DNA from: Xanthomonas cassavae CFBP 4642
GTDB lineage: Bacteria > Pseudomonadota > Gammaproteobacteria > Xanthomonadales > Xanthomonadaceae
Direction: 5' to 3'
Assembly: GCF_000454545.1 (NCBI RefSeq)
Contig: NZ_CM002139.1
Coordinates: 4,865,175-4,929,174 of the forward strand
DNA: 64,000 nucleotides
Shown here: positions 1 through 9,349 of the stretch, piece after piece
How the letters are laid out: every line of letters starts with the position of its first letter
Position numbering within the stretch: position 1 is the first letter of the stretch
Program-made: the position numbers and the translations under genes
Notes under the pieces: model-generated
What the model saw: only the letters and a program-made list of their open reading frames with translations
What the model was told of the DNA's origin: nothing
Database searches by the model: none

Positions 1-1
1 C

Positions 2-535
2 GGCCGCCATCGCCAATGTCTGCTGTTTCATCGGTCGTTCCGATTTGAAGGAAGGGGCATATTTTCTCCGATAGGGACCGACTTGATCAGCGTTGCCCTA
101 GGCACGTCGTTCAACGTGCTCGCCGACAGCGGCGGCATCTGGCTTTACCGCGACAGCGATTGGCCACGCGAAATGTTCTTCCACGGCGGCGAACTGAGCA
201 TCGACCACAAGCTGCAACAGACCAGCACGGCCGATGCACGGCGCCTCTGGGAGATGGAACAACAGACCCGCGCACTGATGCCGCATGCTCTGGCAGATCG
301 TCACCGGGCGCTCGGACGCAATCGACAAACGCGCCCAACAGATGGAAGGCCAACTGGATGCAAGGCAGATGCCCAGGTATCCACCATCGAGGCCAACGCC
401 AACGCGCTGTGCACCCAGGTGCAAGCACTACGTCAGTTACAGGACGCGCTCGAGTTCCGCTACCAGGGCAAGCGGCTGCAACTGCTGGCACCCTTGCAGG
501 ACGACACGCCGCGCCATGACACAGAACAGGCCTAA
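2..535 (+). pseudogene. Degraded DUF2884 (YggN-like) family gene
   Basis: The translation resembles DUF2884 proteins, exported proteins of unknown function, but only as pieces. Frame 2 gives the N-terminal part (GGIWLYRDSDWPREMFFHGG, then a RALMPHA helix) to about 288. Frame 3 then gives LWQIVTGRSDAIDKRAQQME from about 285 to 375. Frame 2 resumes with ANALCTQVQALRQLQDALEF and the QLLAP tail to the stop at 535. GC3 is high in frame 3 in the middle segment and poor in frame 2 there, which supports a frame switch. From memory of the family, about 100 residues between RALMPHA and LWQ are missing, so I infer an internal deletion plus two shifts. The first ATG in frame 2 is at 83, but the frame is open back to the window edge. 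It is a pseudogene or a much-shortened protein. Confidence 0.65.
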
Positions 536-672
536 CCGAAGCCCGACAACGGCGACGCGTCACCGAACCGGGCAGTCAAGCTGCAACCAGCAACAAACAG
601 CTGAGACCTCACGCCCTCGGTCGGATCATTGTTTCCCTGGCGGGGCGGGCATGTCCTTGATGCCCCGCTCGA

Positions 673-792
673 ACGAGCGAGATCTCCGCTTGCCTCATAC
701 GCCTCGGCAAGGCTGTCCAGCGCATTGCCGGACGCCGGAAACAGCAACACGTTGAGCGCGAACACACGCATCGCCGCATTTGCGCCGGTCAA
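673..792 (-). pseudogene. Remnant of a TPR-tailed hydrolase gene
   Basis: The minus-strand translation contains AAMRVFALNVLLFPASGNAL followed by DSLAEAYEASGDLA. This matches the TPR-like C-terminus seen in many beta-lactamase-family and alpha/beta hydrolases of this lineage (consensus FxLNVxxxPxSxNxxDSLAEAYxxxGD). No catalytic domain lies upstream on the same strand and the flanking codons look non-coding. I read it as the last fragment of a decayed gene. The hydrolase type cannot be told from the tail. Confidence 0.5.
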
Positions 793-872
793 GGCTGCAG
801 CGCCCTCACCGCTCCAAACGGTTTGCTGGTTGCGTTGCCAAGCGCTACGCACACCGACCATCCCGACCGGCT

Positions 873-972
873 CTTGCCCGCCCACCGTCGCGGGACCTTA
901 CGCGGCATGAATGCCGCGTAAGAGCCTACACGGATGTACTTGCGGCGTGTCCCGCGATGGTGGGCGGGCAAG
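873..972. repeat. Nested inverted repeat
   Basis: The outer arms at 873-896 and 949-972 are 24 bp each and complementary with one mismatch. Between them lies a second, perfect hairpin with 12-bp arms at 897-908 and 911-922. Both are immediately adjacent to the left outer arm. The structure resembles a dispersed palindromic element rather than a simple terminator, as no T-run follows. The stretch 536-1074 holds no intact gene. Confidence 0.75.
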
Positions 973-1074
973 GGCCCTGGAGCCAAGTCGCAGATCACCC
1001 GCTCTGCACCAGACCCGACGCGAGGTCCTTGTCTTAGCCGATGTTAGAGCGGCCTAGCACCTTGTCATCCGCGC

Positions 1075-2655
1075 TCAATGCCCGCCAGCCGCCGCCGCAC
1101 CACCGGCGCCCGCACCGAACGGCGGCTTGGCCAGCCACAGGAAGAAGATGATCGCCAGGAAGGTCCAGCCCAGCAGGTAGAAGATGTCGTTGAAACCCAT
1201 CTGCGAGGCCTGGTGGTTGATCGTGTTGTTGAGGAAGGCCGCGCCACGTTGCAGATCGCCCTGCCCCATGGCGGTGACCTGCTCCTGCATGCCGGGCGTA
1301 TAGACCGAGATGTGTTCGGTGATATGCGCATGGTGCACCTGGGTGCGGCGCGCCCACAGATAGGTGGTCAGCGAGGCGGCGAAGCTGCCGCCCAGCGTGC
1401 GCAGGAAGGTGGCCAGGCCCGAGCCGGCCGCAATCTCGCGTCCATCCAGATCCGACAGCAATATCTGCAGCACCGGCATGAAGAACAACGCCACGCCCAC
1501 GCCCATCACCAACTGGATCGTGGCCACATGGCCGAAATCCACCTGCAGGTTGAAGTTGGAGCGGAAGAAGCTGGTGAAGGACATGAACACGAAGGCAATG
1601 GTGGCCAGCATGCGCAGGTCGAAGCGCAGCGCGTACTTGCCCACGAACGGCGTCATCAGCACCGGCAGGATGCCGATCGGTGCGGTCGCAAGGCCGGCCC
1701 AGATCGCGGTATAGCCCATGTCGCGCTGCAGCCATTGCGGAATCAGCAGGCTCACGCTGAAGAATGCCGCATAGGCCACCACCATGGCCAGGGTGCCGGC
1801 GCGGAAGTTGCGATGCCGGAACAACTTGAGATCGACGATGGGATCCTTGTCGGTCAGCTCCCAGATCACGAATACCACCAGCGCCACGGCGGCAACGCAG
1901 GCCAGCACGATGATCTTGTCCGAGGAAAACCAGTCTTCGTCGTTGCCCAGGTCCAGCACCAGCTGCAGCGCACCCACGCCCACCACCAGCAGGATCAGGC
2001 CGATATAGTCCATGCGCGGCTTTTCGAGCTGTTCGGGGCGATGCCGCAACTGCGAACCGACGATGCTGCTGGCGATGATGCCCAGCGGCACGTTGATCAG
2101 GAAGATCCATTCCCAGCTGTAGTTGTCGGTGATCCAGCCGCCCAGGATCGGTCCGGCGATCGGCGCCACCACCGTGATCATCGCCAGCAACGCCAGCGCC
2201 TGCCCGCGTTTCTCGCGCGGATAGATCGACACCAGCAGGCTCTGGGTGATGGGATACATCGGGCCGGCCACGAAGCCCTGCAACGCGCGCGCCACCACCA
2301 GCATGCCCATGCTCTGCGCAAGCCCGCACAGCAGCGAGGCGACGGTGAAGGCCAGCGTGGACCACACGAACAACTTGGTTTCGCCGAAACGACGGCTCAG
2401 CCAGCCAGTCAGCGGCAACGCGATCGCGGTGCTCACCGCGAACGAGGTGATGACCCAGGTGGCCTGCTGCGAACTGGCGCCGAGATTACCGGCGATGGTG
2501 GGCAGCGAGACGTTGGCGATGGTGGTGTCCAGCACCTGCATGAACGAGGCCATCGCCAGGCCCACGGTGCACAACACCACGCTTGCCGGGCGAAAGCCGG
2601 CCGCGGGCGCCGGTGCCGCCGGGCCGCCGGGCGCGGTGGGAGCTTGCGAAGACAT
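1075..2655 (-). CDS. emrB: DHA2-family MFS multidrug efflux pump, EmrB-like
   Basis: Predicted inner-membrane proton-driven exporter of 526 residues, the usual length for 14-helix DHA2 transporters. After an Ala/Pro-rich cytoplasmic N-terminus, the family signatures are visible: LDTTIANVSLPTIAGNLGAS in helix 1 and GPILGGWITDNYSWEWIFLI (motif C region) near residue 165. It is the last gene of a leftward operon after the adaptor (6-bp gap) and the outer-membrane lipoprotein. The pump should therefore work as an EmrAB-TolC-like tripartite machine for hydrophobic toxic compounds. Substrates cannot be read from the sequence. The start at 2655 is the first ATG after the adaptor stop. Confidence 0.93.
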   Translation of the reverse strand: MSSQAPTAPGGPAAPAPAAGFRPASVVLCTVGLAMASFMQVLDTTIANVSLPTIAGNLGASSQQATWVITSFAVSTAIALPLTGWLSRRFGETKLFVWSTLAFTVASLLCGLAQSMGMLVVARALQGFVAGPMYPITQSLLVSIYPREKRGQALALLAMITVVAPIAGPILGGWITDNYSWEWIFLINVPLGIIASSIVGSQLRHRPEQLEKPRMDYIGLILLVVGVGALQLVLDLGNDEDWFSSDKIIVLACVAAVALVVFVIWELTDKDPIVDLKLFRHRNFRAGTLAMVVAYAAFFSVSLLIPQWLQRDMGYTAIWAGLATAPIGILPVLMTPFVGKYALRFDLRMLATIAFVFMSFTSFFRSNFNLQVDFGHVATIQLVMGVGVALFFMPVLQILLSDLDGREIAAGSGLATFLRTLGGSFAASLTTYLWARRTQVHHAHITEHISVYTPGMQEQVTAMGQGDLQRGAAFLNNTINHQASQMGFNDIFYLLGWTFLAIIFFLWLAKPPFGAGAGGAAAAGGH

Positions 2656-2661
2656 GGTGGC

Positions 2662-3855
2662 TCAGCCCGCCTTGGTGGCAGCCTGCGTCGGCAGGTTGTC
2701 CTGGATGATGCGATGGATGTCGGCGTCGGCGGCCTGCAGCTGCTGCGCATACACATCGGTGGAAAACACCGCGCCCGTGGCGGCCTTGGCCGGCAGCACG
2801 CGGCCCTGCTGGTCGTGCAGGTTCACATCGACCTTCATCGACAGGCCGATGCGCAACGGGTTGCTGGCCAGCTGCTTGCTGTCCACCACGATGCGGACCG
2901 GCACGCGTTGCACGATCTTGATCCAGTTGCCGCTGGCGTTCTGCGCCGGCAGCAGCGAGAACGCGCTGCCGGTGCCCAGGCCCAGGCTTTCGATGCGACC
3001 GGTGTAATCCACGCCACCGCCGTACAGGTCCGAATGCAGCTCCACTTCCTGGCCCAGGCGCATGTGCTTGAGCTGGGTTTCCTTGAAGTTGGCTTCCACC
3101 CACACCTGCTCCAGCGGCACCACCGCCATCAGCACGCTGCCCGGCTGCACGCGCTGGCCAACCTGCGCCGAGCGCCGCGCCACATAACCGGACACCGGCG
3201 CCACCACACCGGTGCGCGCGTGGTTGAGATAGGCCTGGCGCAGCTGCGCGGCGGCGGTCTGCACGTCCGGCTGGCTGGCCAGATCGCTGTCGTCCACCAG
3301 CGCGCGATTGCGCTCCAGGCTCTCGCGCGAACCGCTCACCGCGGCCTCGGCGGCCGCCAGTTCTTCGCGGGCATGCGCGAGTTCTTCGTTGGAGATGGCG
3401 CCGGTCGCGGCAAGATCCTTGCGCCGCGCGAAGTCGGCGCGGGCGCTGCGCAGCGTCACTTCGCGCGCGGACACTTCGGCCTGCGCACCTTCCACGCTGC
3501 GATACAGCCCGCGCACCTGGCGCACGGTCTTGGCCAGGTTGGCTTCGGCCTGCTGCAGCGCCACCGCGGTATCGGCCGGGTCCAGCTGCACCAGCAGCTG
3601 GCCGCGCTCCACGCGCATGCCGTCTTCGGCGCCGATGCTGACCACGGTGCCGCCCACCATCGGGGTGATCTGCACCTGGTTGCCCTGCACGTAGGCATCG
3701 TCGGTGTCCTCGTGCCAGCGGCCGACCAGGAAGTACCACGCCACCAGACCGATGATCGCCAGGATCACCACAATGGCCACGATGCGCAGCGCCGCTCGGC
3801 GCTTGCTGGGTGCGGCCGGCGCGGGTTGGGAAGAAGCAGGAGTCGTCTGGCTCAT
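2662..3855 (-). CDS. emrA: HlyD/EmrA-type membrane fusion adaptor
   Basis: Periplasmic adaptor of 397 residues linking the MFS pump to the outer-membrane channel. One N-terminal membrane anchor lies at about residues 22-45 (AALRIVAIVVILAIIGLVAW). It is followed by the EmrA hallmark TDDAYVQGNQVQITPMVGGT, a biotinyl-lipoyl-like domain, a long Ala/Glu-rich coiled-coil hairpin (roughly 90-190), and the returning lipoyl half with YVARRSAQVGQRVQPGSVLM. I chose the ATG at 3855; an in-frame ATG 31 codons upstream would add a non-hydrophobic leader overlapping the lipoprotein gene. The adaptor start lies 10 bp after the stop of the lipoprotein gene, in the same operon. Confidence 0.92.
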   Translation of the reverse strand: MSQTTPASSQPAPAAPSKRRAALRIVAIVVILAIIGLVAWYFLVGRWHEDTDDAYVQGNQVQITPMVGGTVVSIGAEDGMRVERGQLLVQLDPADTAVALQQAEANLAKTVRQVRGLYRSVEGAQAEVSAREVTLRSARADFARRKDLAATGAISNEELAHAREELAAAEAAVSGSRESLERNRALVDDSDLASQPDVQTAAAQLRQAYLNHARTGVVAPVSGYVARRSAQVGQRVQPGSVLMAVVPLEQVWVEANFKETQLKHMRLGQEVELHSDLYGGGVDYTGRIESLGLGTGSAFSLLPAQNASGNWIKIVQRVPVRIVVDSKQLASNPLRIGLSMKVDVNLHDQQGRVLPAKAATGAVFSTDVYAQQLQAADADIHRIIQDNLPTQAATKAG

Positions 3856-3865
3856 CGTCGATGTC

Positions 3866-5383
3866 TCAGGAATTCGGTTGTGCGGAAGTGGGCGCGGTAC
3901 GTGCGGTGTCGCGTGCGGGCTCCGGCGTGAATCCGCCGCCCAGTGCACGCTGCAGCCTCACCGAGGCCAGGAGTTGTTGCGACTGCAGCCCGGCCATGCG
4001 CTGGCGTGCAACGAGCAGCTGCTCCTGCACGCTGAGCACTTCCAGATAGCTGCCGATGCCGGCGCGGTAGCGCTGCTGGGCCAGATCGAAGGCCGCCGTC
4101 ACGGTCTGCACGGCGTCGTCCTGCGCCTGCGCGCGTTGCTGCAGCGACCGCACGGCGGTGACCTGGTCGGCCACTTCGCGCAGCGCGGCAATCACCTTCT
4201 GGTTGTAGTCGGCCACGGCCAGGTCGTACTGCGCATCGCTGCCGGCCAGGTTGGCGCGCAACTTGCCGCCGTCGAAGATCGGCAGGCTCAGTGCCGGTGC
4301 CACCAACCCGAACACCGAGCCGCTTTCCAGCAGCTTGCCGACATCCGGGTTGACCACCCCACCCAGTGCGGTGAGGTTGAGGCTGGGATAGAAGCGGGTC
4401 TTGGCGACCGCGATGTCCTTGTCGGCCGCCTCCACCCGCCAGCGCGCCGCCACCACGTCCGGGCGTCGGCCCAGCAGATCGGCCGGCAAGGTGCTCGGCA
4501 GCTGCGTGGCGAGCCCGGTACCCAGCGTCGGGCGTGCGATCTGCAGCCCGCGATCCGGGCCCTGCCCGACCAGCGCGGCCAGTGCGGTGCGCGCTTCGTC
4601 GATCTGCTGCTGCGCGGACTGCAGTTGCTGCTGCGCGGCCGGCACGCGCGCCTGCGCCTGACGCACCTGCAGGTCGCTGTCGATCCCGGCACCGCGGCGT
4701 TGCTGCGTCAACTCCAGTGTCTTGTGCGCGCGGCTCACTTCGTCATTGGCTACGTCGTGCAGGCTCCACGCGTAGGCAAGCTGCGCATAACCTTCGGCGA
4801 TTGCTGACGACAGATTCAATCGCGCGGCCTGTGCATCCACCTCGGCCGCATGCGCCTGATCGACCGCCGCTTCCCACGCGCTACGCTTGCCCCCCCATAG
4901 ATCGACGCCGTAGCGGAAATCCAGCACCACCTGCGCGCTGCCACCGTAGCTGCCGCCGAGCTCCTCGCCGACCATGGATTCGGGCAGCTGCAGGCCGGTG
5001 TAACCACCGGACACCGACAGGCTGGGGCCGCGCTCGGCCTGCGCGCTGCCGATGCGCGCCTGGGCCTGGCGCAGCCGTGCATCGGCCGCAGCGAGGCTGG
5101 GGCTGTGCTGCAGGCCTTCGGCGATCAGCGCGTCCAGCTGTGCATCGCCCAGCGCGCGCCACCAATCACTGGCAGGCCACGCGGCCGGGCGCAGGGTGGA
5201 TTGCTGCGCCAGGGTGCGCTCGGCATGCACGTCGCCGGGCTGCAGCACGGTGCCTTGCGGCGCCAGGCCACGGCTGCTGGCACATGCGGCCAGCGCCAGG
5301 CTCAACGCGGTGAGCACAAGCGGCCGCGCCAGGCGCGTCGAGCGCGGGCGCAGTGTCTGAAGAAAGGAACTAGCAGCGTTCAT
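3866..5383 (-). CDS. Outer-membrane efflux lipoprotein, NodT/OprM type
   Basis: Predicted TolC-like channel of 505 residues. The N-terminus has a signal peptide ending in a lipobox (SLALAAC, Cys34), so the mature protein should be lipid-anchored. Two OEP repeats follow, each with the long Ala/Gln/Arg-rich helices typical of the periplasmic tunnel (YTGLQLPESM in repeat 1; FYPSLNLTALGG in repeat 2). Its ATG overlaps the stop of the marR gene by ATGA, and the adaptor and pump genes follow. The operon thus encodes all three layers of one export system, whereas enteric emrAB uses a TolC encoded elsewhere. Confidence 0.9.
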   Translation of the reverse strand: MNAASSFLQTLRPRSTRLARPLVLTALSLALAACASSRGLAPQGTVLQPGDVHAERTLAQQSTLRPAAWPASDWWRALGDAQLDALIAEGLQHSPSLAAADARLRQAQARIGSAQAERGPSLSVSGGYTGLQLPESMVGEELGGSYGGSAQVVLDFRYGVDLWGGKRSAWEAAVDQAHAAEVDAQAARLNLSSAIAEGYAQLAYAWSLHDVANDEVSRAHKTLELTQQRRGAGIDSDLQVRQAQARVPAAQQQLQSAQQQIDEARTALAALVGQGPDRGLQIARPTLGTGLATQLPSTLPADLLGRRPDVVAARWRVEAADKDIAVAKTRFYPSLNLTALGGVVNPDVGKLLESGSVFGLVAPALSLPIFDGGKLRANLAGSDAQYDLAVADYNQKVIAALREVADQVTAVRSLQQRAQAQDDAVQTVTAAFDLAQQRYRAGIGSYLEVLSVQEQLLVARQRMAGLQSQQLLASVRLQRALGGGFTPEPARDTARTAPTSAQPNS

Positions 5384-5820
5384 GAGTTGAGTGCATCGCG
5401 GACACGGATGAGAAGAGAAGTGAGCTGCTCGCGCTCGGGCACGGACAGGTCGCGCAGGCCGTGCTCGATCGCACGCTCACCGCGCTGGCGCAGGCGCTCC
5501 CACAACGCCACGCCCTGCTCGGTCATGACGATCTGCAGCGCGCGCCGATCCTGGGCATGCGGCTCGCGTCGCACCGCGCCGAGCGCTTCGAGCTTGTCGA
5601 GCAGGCGGGTCACCGCGCTCGGGGTCTGGTCCAGCGCCAGCGCCAGCTCGTTGGCCGTACACGGCGAGCGCACCGAAAGCACCTTCAGGCCGACGTAGTG
5701 ACTGAAACCGAAGTCGGGCAGTTCGCCCTTCATCTCGGCATCGAGCTGACGCATCAGCGCATCGCGCACCTGGCGCAACAGCAGGCCGAACGACGGCGAG
5801 GGGGTGGACGGTGAATTCAT
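5380..5820 (-). CDS. MarR-family transcriptional regulator
   Basis: Winged-helix regulator of 146 residues and first gene of the leftward efflux operon. The MarR fold is visible as LTANELALALDQTPSAVTRL-like recognition-helix sequence near residues 78-98, then the wing with DRRALQIVMTEQG around 110-120. Enteric EmrR has the same position and repressor role, so I infer autorepression of the operon that is relieved by a pump substrate. The upstream region holds a perfect 10-bp inverted repeat over a good -10 hexamer, which fits. The stop overlaps the lipoprotein start by ATGA. Confidence 0.92.
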   Translation of the reverse strand: MNSPSTPSPSFGLLLRQVRDALMRQLDAEMKGELPDFGFSHYVGLKVLSVRSPCTANELALALDQTPSAVTRLLDKLEALGAVRREPHAQDRRALQIVMTEQGVALWERLRQRGERAIEHGLRDLSVPEREQLTSLLIRVRDALNS

Positions 5821-5841
5821 ACCGGATATTTTGTTCCGAAA

Positions 5842-5870
5842 AATATATTTGTCAAAGCAAATATATTATA
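5842..5870 (-). promoter_or_regulatory. MarR operator palindrome over promoter
   Basis: Perfect 10-bp arms AATATATTTG (5842-5851) and CAAATATATT (5858-5867) are separated by 6 bp, in an AT-rich island inside very GC-rich DNA. On the minus strand a consensus -10 TATAAT (5870-5865) overlaps one arm. A bound dimer would block the efflux-operon promoter. The matching -35 is not clear. The site lies 22 bp upstream of the marR start and in the divergent gap to the AraC-type gene, which it could also affect. Confidence 0.75.
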
Positions 5871-5942
5871 CGGGATTAAACCGCACGCAAGGATCGCCAC
5901 CTTACGCGCCGTCCAGGCTGGCCCGGTAATACAATCCAGCCA

Positions 5943-6794
5943 ATGACTATCGAAAACCCGCCAATCCCCGTGGATGCGCTGCCGCCCGGGGTCAGGGACA
6001 GCTTCGAATGGGCCGATGGCCCGGTGCTGATCGCCTTCCTGGCCGACCTACGCGTGGCGTGGGCGCCGGAGACCGCCTGGCATTCGCACGTGCGTGGCCA
6101 GCTGATGTTCGTGGAGCACGGCGTGCTGACCGTGCATACCGAGCAGGGCACGCTGTCGTTGCCGCCAGGTTGCGCCGGCTGGATGCCGCCGGGCCGGCAG
6201 CACACCGCCGAGTTGGCCGGGCCGCTGCGTGGCTGGGGCGTGGCGATACGGCCGGATGCCTGCCATGCCCTGCCCGGGCAAATCGGCGTGATCCGGCTGA
6301 CCGGGCTGGCGCGCGAGGCGATCATGCGCGCCGCCGACTGGCCACTGGGTCAGCCACTGGATGCGGCCCAGCAACGCCTGGCGGCGGTGCTGCTGGACGA
6401 ACTGTGCCAGGTGCAGATCGACCACCTGCACCTGCCGATGCCGGCCGACCGTCGGCTACTGCGGATCGCCCGCCAGCTGCTCGACACCCCCGCCGACCCG
6501 CGCTCGCTGGAAGACTGGGCGGACTGGGGCGGGCTGTCGCCACGCAGCCTGAGCCGGCACTTCCGCGATGAAACCGGCCTGAGTTTTGCGCAATGGCGGC
6601 AGCAGGCGCGGCTGGCCGAAGGCCTGCGCCGGCTCAGCCAGGGCAGCGCGGTGGCGCAGGTGGCAGACCAGCTCGGCTACAGCAGCCCCAGCGCCTTCGT
6701 CAGCGTGTTCCACCGCCATTTCGGCGCTCCACCCAAGCGTTATCTGGCCGGCACGCATGCGCGCGGCTTGGCATCCCCCGCCGCATCCGGATAA
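5943..6794 (+). CDS. AraC-family transcriptional regulator
   Basis: Regulator of 283 residues. The N-terminal half is a cupin-like sensing domain (WHSHVRGQLMFVEHGVLTVH around 46-65, then LPPGCAGWMPPGRQHTAEL). The C-terminal half is the two-helix-turn-helix DNA-binding domain: LSPRSLSRHFRDETGLSFAQ near 198-217 and AQVADQLGYSSPSAFVSVFH near 238-257, ending RHFGAPPKRY. It is transcribed away from the marR-efflux operon with 122 bp between the starts. It may regulate itself or the efflux genes, but its inducer is unknown. A weak GC hairpin followed by CTCTTT lies just after it (6807-6830). Confidence 0.92.
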   Translation: MTIENPPIPVDALPPGVRDSFEWADGPVLIAFLADLRVAWAPETAWHSHVRGQLMFVEHGVLTVHTEQGTLSLPPGCAGWMPPGRQHTAELAGPLRGWGVAIRPDACHALPGQIGVIRLTGLAREAIMRAADWPLGQPLDAAQQRLAAVLLDELCQVQIDHLHLPMPADRRLLRIARQLLDTPADPRSLEDWADWGGLSPRSLSRHFRDETGLSFAQWRQQARLAEGLRRLSQGSAVAQVADQLGYSSPSAFVSVFHRHFGAPPKRYLAGTHARGLASPAASG

Positions 6795-6854
6795 TCGGCG
6801 CTCTTCGAGTCCGCGCCACGGTGCGGGCTCCTCTTTCGTAGGACCTGGCTTTAC

Positions 6855-9098
6855 ATGACCGATCTGACCCGCCCCACCTTCCATGGCTTCGAGCAGCTGC
6901 CGCTGCGCGAGTACGCCGAACGCGCCTATCTCGACTATTCGATGTACGTGGTGCTCGACCGCGCCCTGCCGTTCCTGGGCGACGGCCTGAAGCCGGTGCA
7001 GCGCCGCATCGTCTATGCGATGAGCGAGCTCGGCCTGAACGCGGCCGCCAAGCCGAAGAAGTCCGCGCGCACCGTCGGCGATGTGATCGGCAAGTACCAC
7101 CCGCATGGCGACAGCGCCTGCTACGAAGCGCTGGTGCTGATGGCGCAGCCGTTCTCCTACCGCTATCCGCTGATCGAAGGCCAGGGCAACTTCGGCTCCA
7201 CCGACGACCCCAAGTCGTTCGCGGCGATGCGCTACACCGAATCCAAATTGACCCCGATCGCCGAAGTGCTGCTGGGCGAAATCGGCCAGGGCACCACCGA
7301 CTGGGCGGCCAACTTCGACGGTACCCTGGAAGAACCCACTTGGTTGCCGGCGCGCCTGCCGCACCTGCTGCTCAACGGCACCACCGGCATTGCGGTCGGC
7401 ATGGCCACCGACGTGCCACCGCACAATCTCAACGAGATCGTCAGCGCGCTGCTGCGCCTGCTCGACGACCCCGATGCCAGCGTCGCCGACCTGTGCGAGC
7501 ACGTGCTGGGCCCAGACTACCCGACCACCGCCGAAATCATCACCCCGCCAGCCGACCTGCGCGCGATCTACGAGACTGGCCATGGCAGCGTGCGTGCGCG
7601 TGCCACCTACAAGAAAGAACACGCCAACATCGTCATCGATGCGTTGCCGTATCAGGTCTCGCCGTCCAAGGTGATCGAGCAGATCGCCCAGCAGATGCGC
7701 GCCAAGAAGCTGCCATGGCTGGAAGACATCCGCGACGAGTCCGACCACACCAGCCCGGTGCGGGTGGTACTGGTTCCACGCTCCAACCGCGTCGATGCCG
7801 AGCAGCTGATGGGCCACCTGTTCGTCACCACCGACCTGGAACGCAGCTACCGCGTCAATCTCAACGTGATCGGCCTGGATGGCCGCCCGCAGGTCAAGAA
7901 CCTCAAGCACCTGCTGAGCCAATGGCTGACCTTCCGCAGCGACACGGTGACCCGCCGCCTCACCCATCGCCTGCAGAAGGTCGAACGTCGCCTGCACCTG
8001 TTAGAAGGCCTGTTGGTCGCCTTCCTCAACCTGGACGAAGTGATTCGCATCGTTCGCAGCGAGGACGAGCCCAAGCCGGTGTTGATCGCGCGCTTCGCGC
8101 TCAGCGAGGAACAGGCCGAATACATCCTGGAAACCAAGCTGCGCCAGTTGGCGCGCCTGGAGGAAATGAAGATCCGCGGCGAGCAGGAAGCGCTGGCCAA
8201 GGAACGTGCGCAAATCATGGCCATCCTGGACAGCAAGGCCAAGCTGAAGAAGCTGATCAAGGACGAACTCACTGCCGACGCCAAGAAATTCGGCGATGCA
8301 CGCCGCTCGCCGCTGGTGCAGCGCGGTGCCGCCCAGGCTATCGACGAAACCGAGATGGTCGCCAGCGAACCGATGACCGTGGTGCTGTCCGAAAAGGGCT
8401 GGGTGCGCGCGGCCAAGGGCCACGAGATGGACCCGGCCGGCATGTCGTATCGCGATGGCGATGGCCTGCTGGTGGCGGTGCGCAGCCGCAGCACCCACCA
8501 GGTGGCGTTCCTGGATTCGGACGGGCGCGCCTATTCCACCGCGGTGCACACCCTGCCCTCGGCGCGCGGCAACGGCGAACCGCTGACCGGGCGGTTCTCG
8601 CCGGCATCGGGCGCCGCCTTCCAGGTCATGGCCAGCGCCGACAACGCCACTCGCTTCGTGCTGGCGTCCTCGCACGGCTATGGCTTCGTCACCCGCTTCG
8701 AAAACCTCACCGGCCGCAACAAGGCCGGCAAGGCCATGCTCAATCTCACCGCAGGTTCGCACGTGCTCACGCCGGCGCAGGTGAGCAACCCGCAAACCGA
8801 CCGGATTGTCGCGGTCACCAGCGCCGGCAACCTGCTGGCGGTACCGGCCACCGACGTGCCCGAGCTGGACAAGGGCAAGGGTAACAAGATCATCGAGATC
8901 CCCAAGGCCAAGCTCGGCACCGAGCGCGTGGTGGCGGTCGTCGCAGTGGCTCCGGGTAACACGCTGCTGGTACGCAGCGGCGCACGCACCATGAGCCTGT
9001 CGTTCAAGGATCTGGATATGTATGTGGGTGCGCGTGCGAGCCGTGGGTCGTTGTTGCCGAGAGGGTGGCAAAAGGTCGATGGGCTGGAGGTGCAGTGA
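6855..9098 (+). CDS. parC: DNA topoisomerase IV subunit A
   Basis: Cytoplasmic type IIA topoisomerase subunit of 747 residues that decatenates daughter chromosomes together with ParE (not in this window). The winged-helix/tower region starts with [20 protein letters not shown]. The catalytic tyrosine is Tyr127 in AAMRYTES. The quinolone-resistance-determining segment [19 protein letters not shown] carries Ser87 and Glu91, the equivalents of E. coli ParC Ser80 and Glu84, so the wild-type, sensitive residues are present. The C-terminal half holds the degenerate beta-pinwheel repeats. Just after the stop codon the last about 20 bp of the gene are repeated at 9250-9270. Confidence 0.97.
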   Translation: MTDLTRPTFHGFEQLPLREYAERAYLDYSMYVVLDRALPFLGDGLKPVQRRIVYAMSELGLNAAAKPKKSARTVGDVIGKYHPHGDSACYEALVLMAQPFSYRYPLIEGQGNFGSTDDPKSFAAMRYTESKLTPIAEVLLGEIGQGTTDWAANFDGTLEEPTWLPARLPHLLLNGTTGIAVGMATDVPPHNLNEIVSALLRLLDDPDASVADLCEHVLGPDYPTTAEIITPPADLRAIYETGHGSVRARATYKKEHANIVIDALPYQVSPSKVIEQIAQQMRAKKLPWLEDIRDESDHTSPVRVVLVPRSNRVDAEQLMGHLFVTTDLERSYRVNLNVIGLDGRPQVKNLKHLLSQWLTFRSDTVTRRLTHRLQKVERRLHLLEGLLVAFLNLDEVIRIVRSEDEPKPVLIARFALSEEQAEYILETKLRQLARLEEMKIRGEQEALAKERAQIMAILDSKAKLKKLIKDELTADAKKFGDARRSPLVQRGAAQAIDETEMVASEPMTVVLSEKGWVRAAKGHEMDPAGMSYRDGDGLLVAVRSRSTHQVAFLDSDGRAYSTAVHTLPSARGNGEPLTGRFSPASGAAFQVMASADNATRFVLASSHGYGFVTRFENLTGRNKAGKAMLNLTAGSHVLTPAQVSNPQTDRIVAVTSAGNLLAVPATDVPELDKGKGNKIIEIPKAKLGTERVVAVVAVAPGNTLLVRSGARTMSLSFKDLDMYVGARASRGSLLPRGWQKVDGLEVQ

Positions 9099-9349
9099 CG
9101 GTGATTCACTCGTCTGGCGCGCGGCGGCGCGACTGACATTTCGGTCACATCAGGCTGCTGAGGCGCGGAAGTGCAGTAACGGTCATTCACTCAACTGGCG
9201 CGCGGTGGCGCGGCTGACATTGCGGTCGCCTCAGGCTGCTGAGGCGCGGCAAAAGGTCGATGGGCTGGAAGTGCAGTAACGGTGGTTCACCCATGCGGCG
9301 CGCAGCGGCGCGGCTGGCATTGCGGTCGCCTCAGGCTGCTGAGGCGCGG
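9069..9349 (+). repeat. Three tandem 79-bp repeats after parC
   Basis: Three copies of a 79-bp unit start with GTGCAGT and end with GAGGCGCGG, at 9090-9168, 9171-9249 and 9271-9349. The first copy begins in the last codons of parC. A 21-bp piece of the parC 3' end (9069-9089) recurs with one change at 9250-9270, between copies 2 and 3. The copies differ at several positions, so the duplication is not recent. Each unit ends in a CAGGCTGCTGAGGCGCGG segment. No protein-like reading frame spans the array. Confidence 0.85.

Noticed and set aside
1078..3930. 950-codon plus-strand frame opposite the emrAB genes
   Set aside because: GC-driven antisense frame: His/Arg/Gln-rich, no domain, and the minus strand encodes clear families.
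9022..9279. 85-codon plus-strand frame across the parC stop and the tandem repeats
   Set aside because: Out of frame with parC and composed of repeat units; explained by the duplication.
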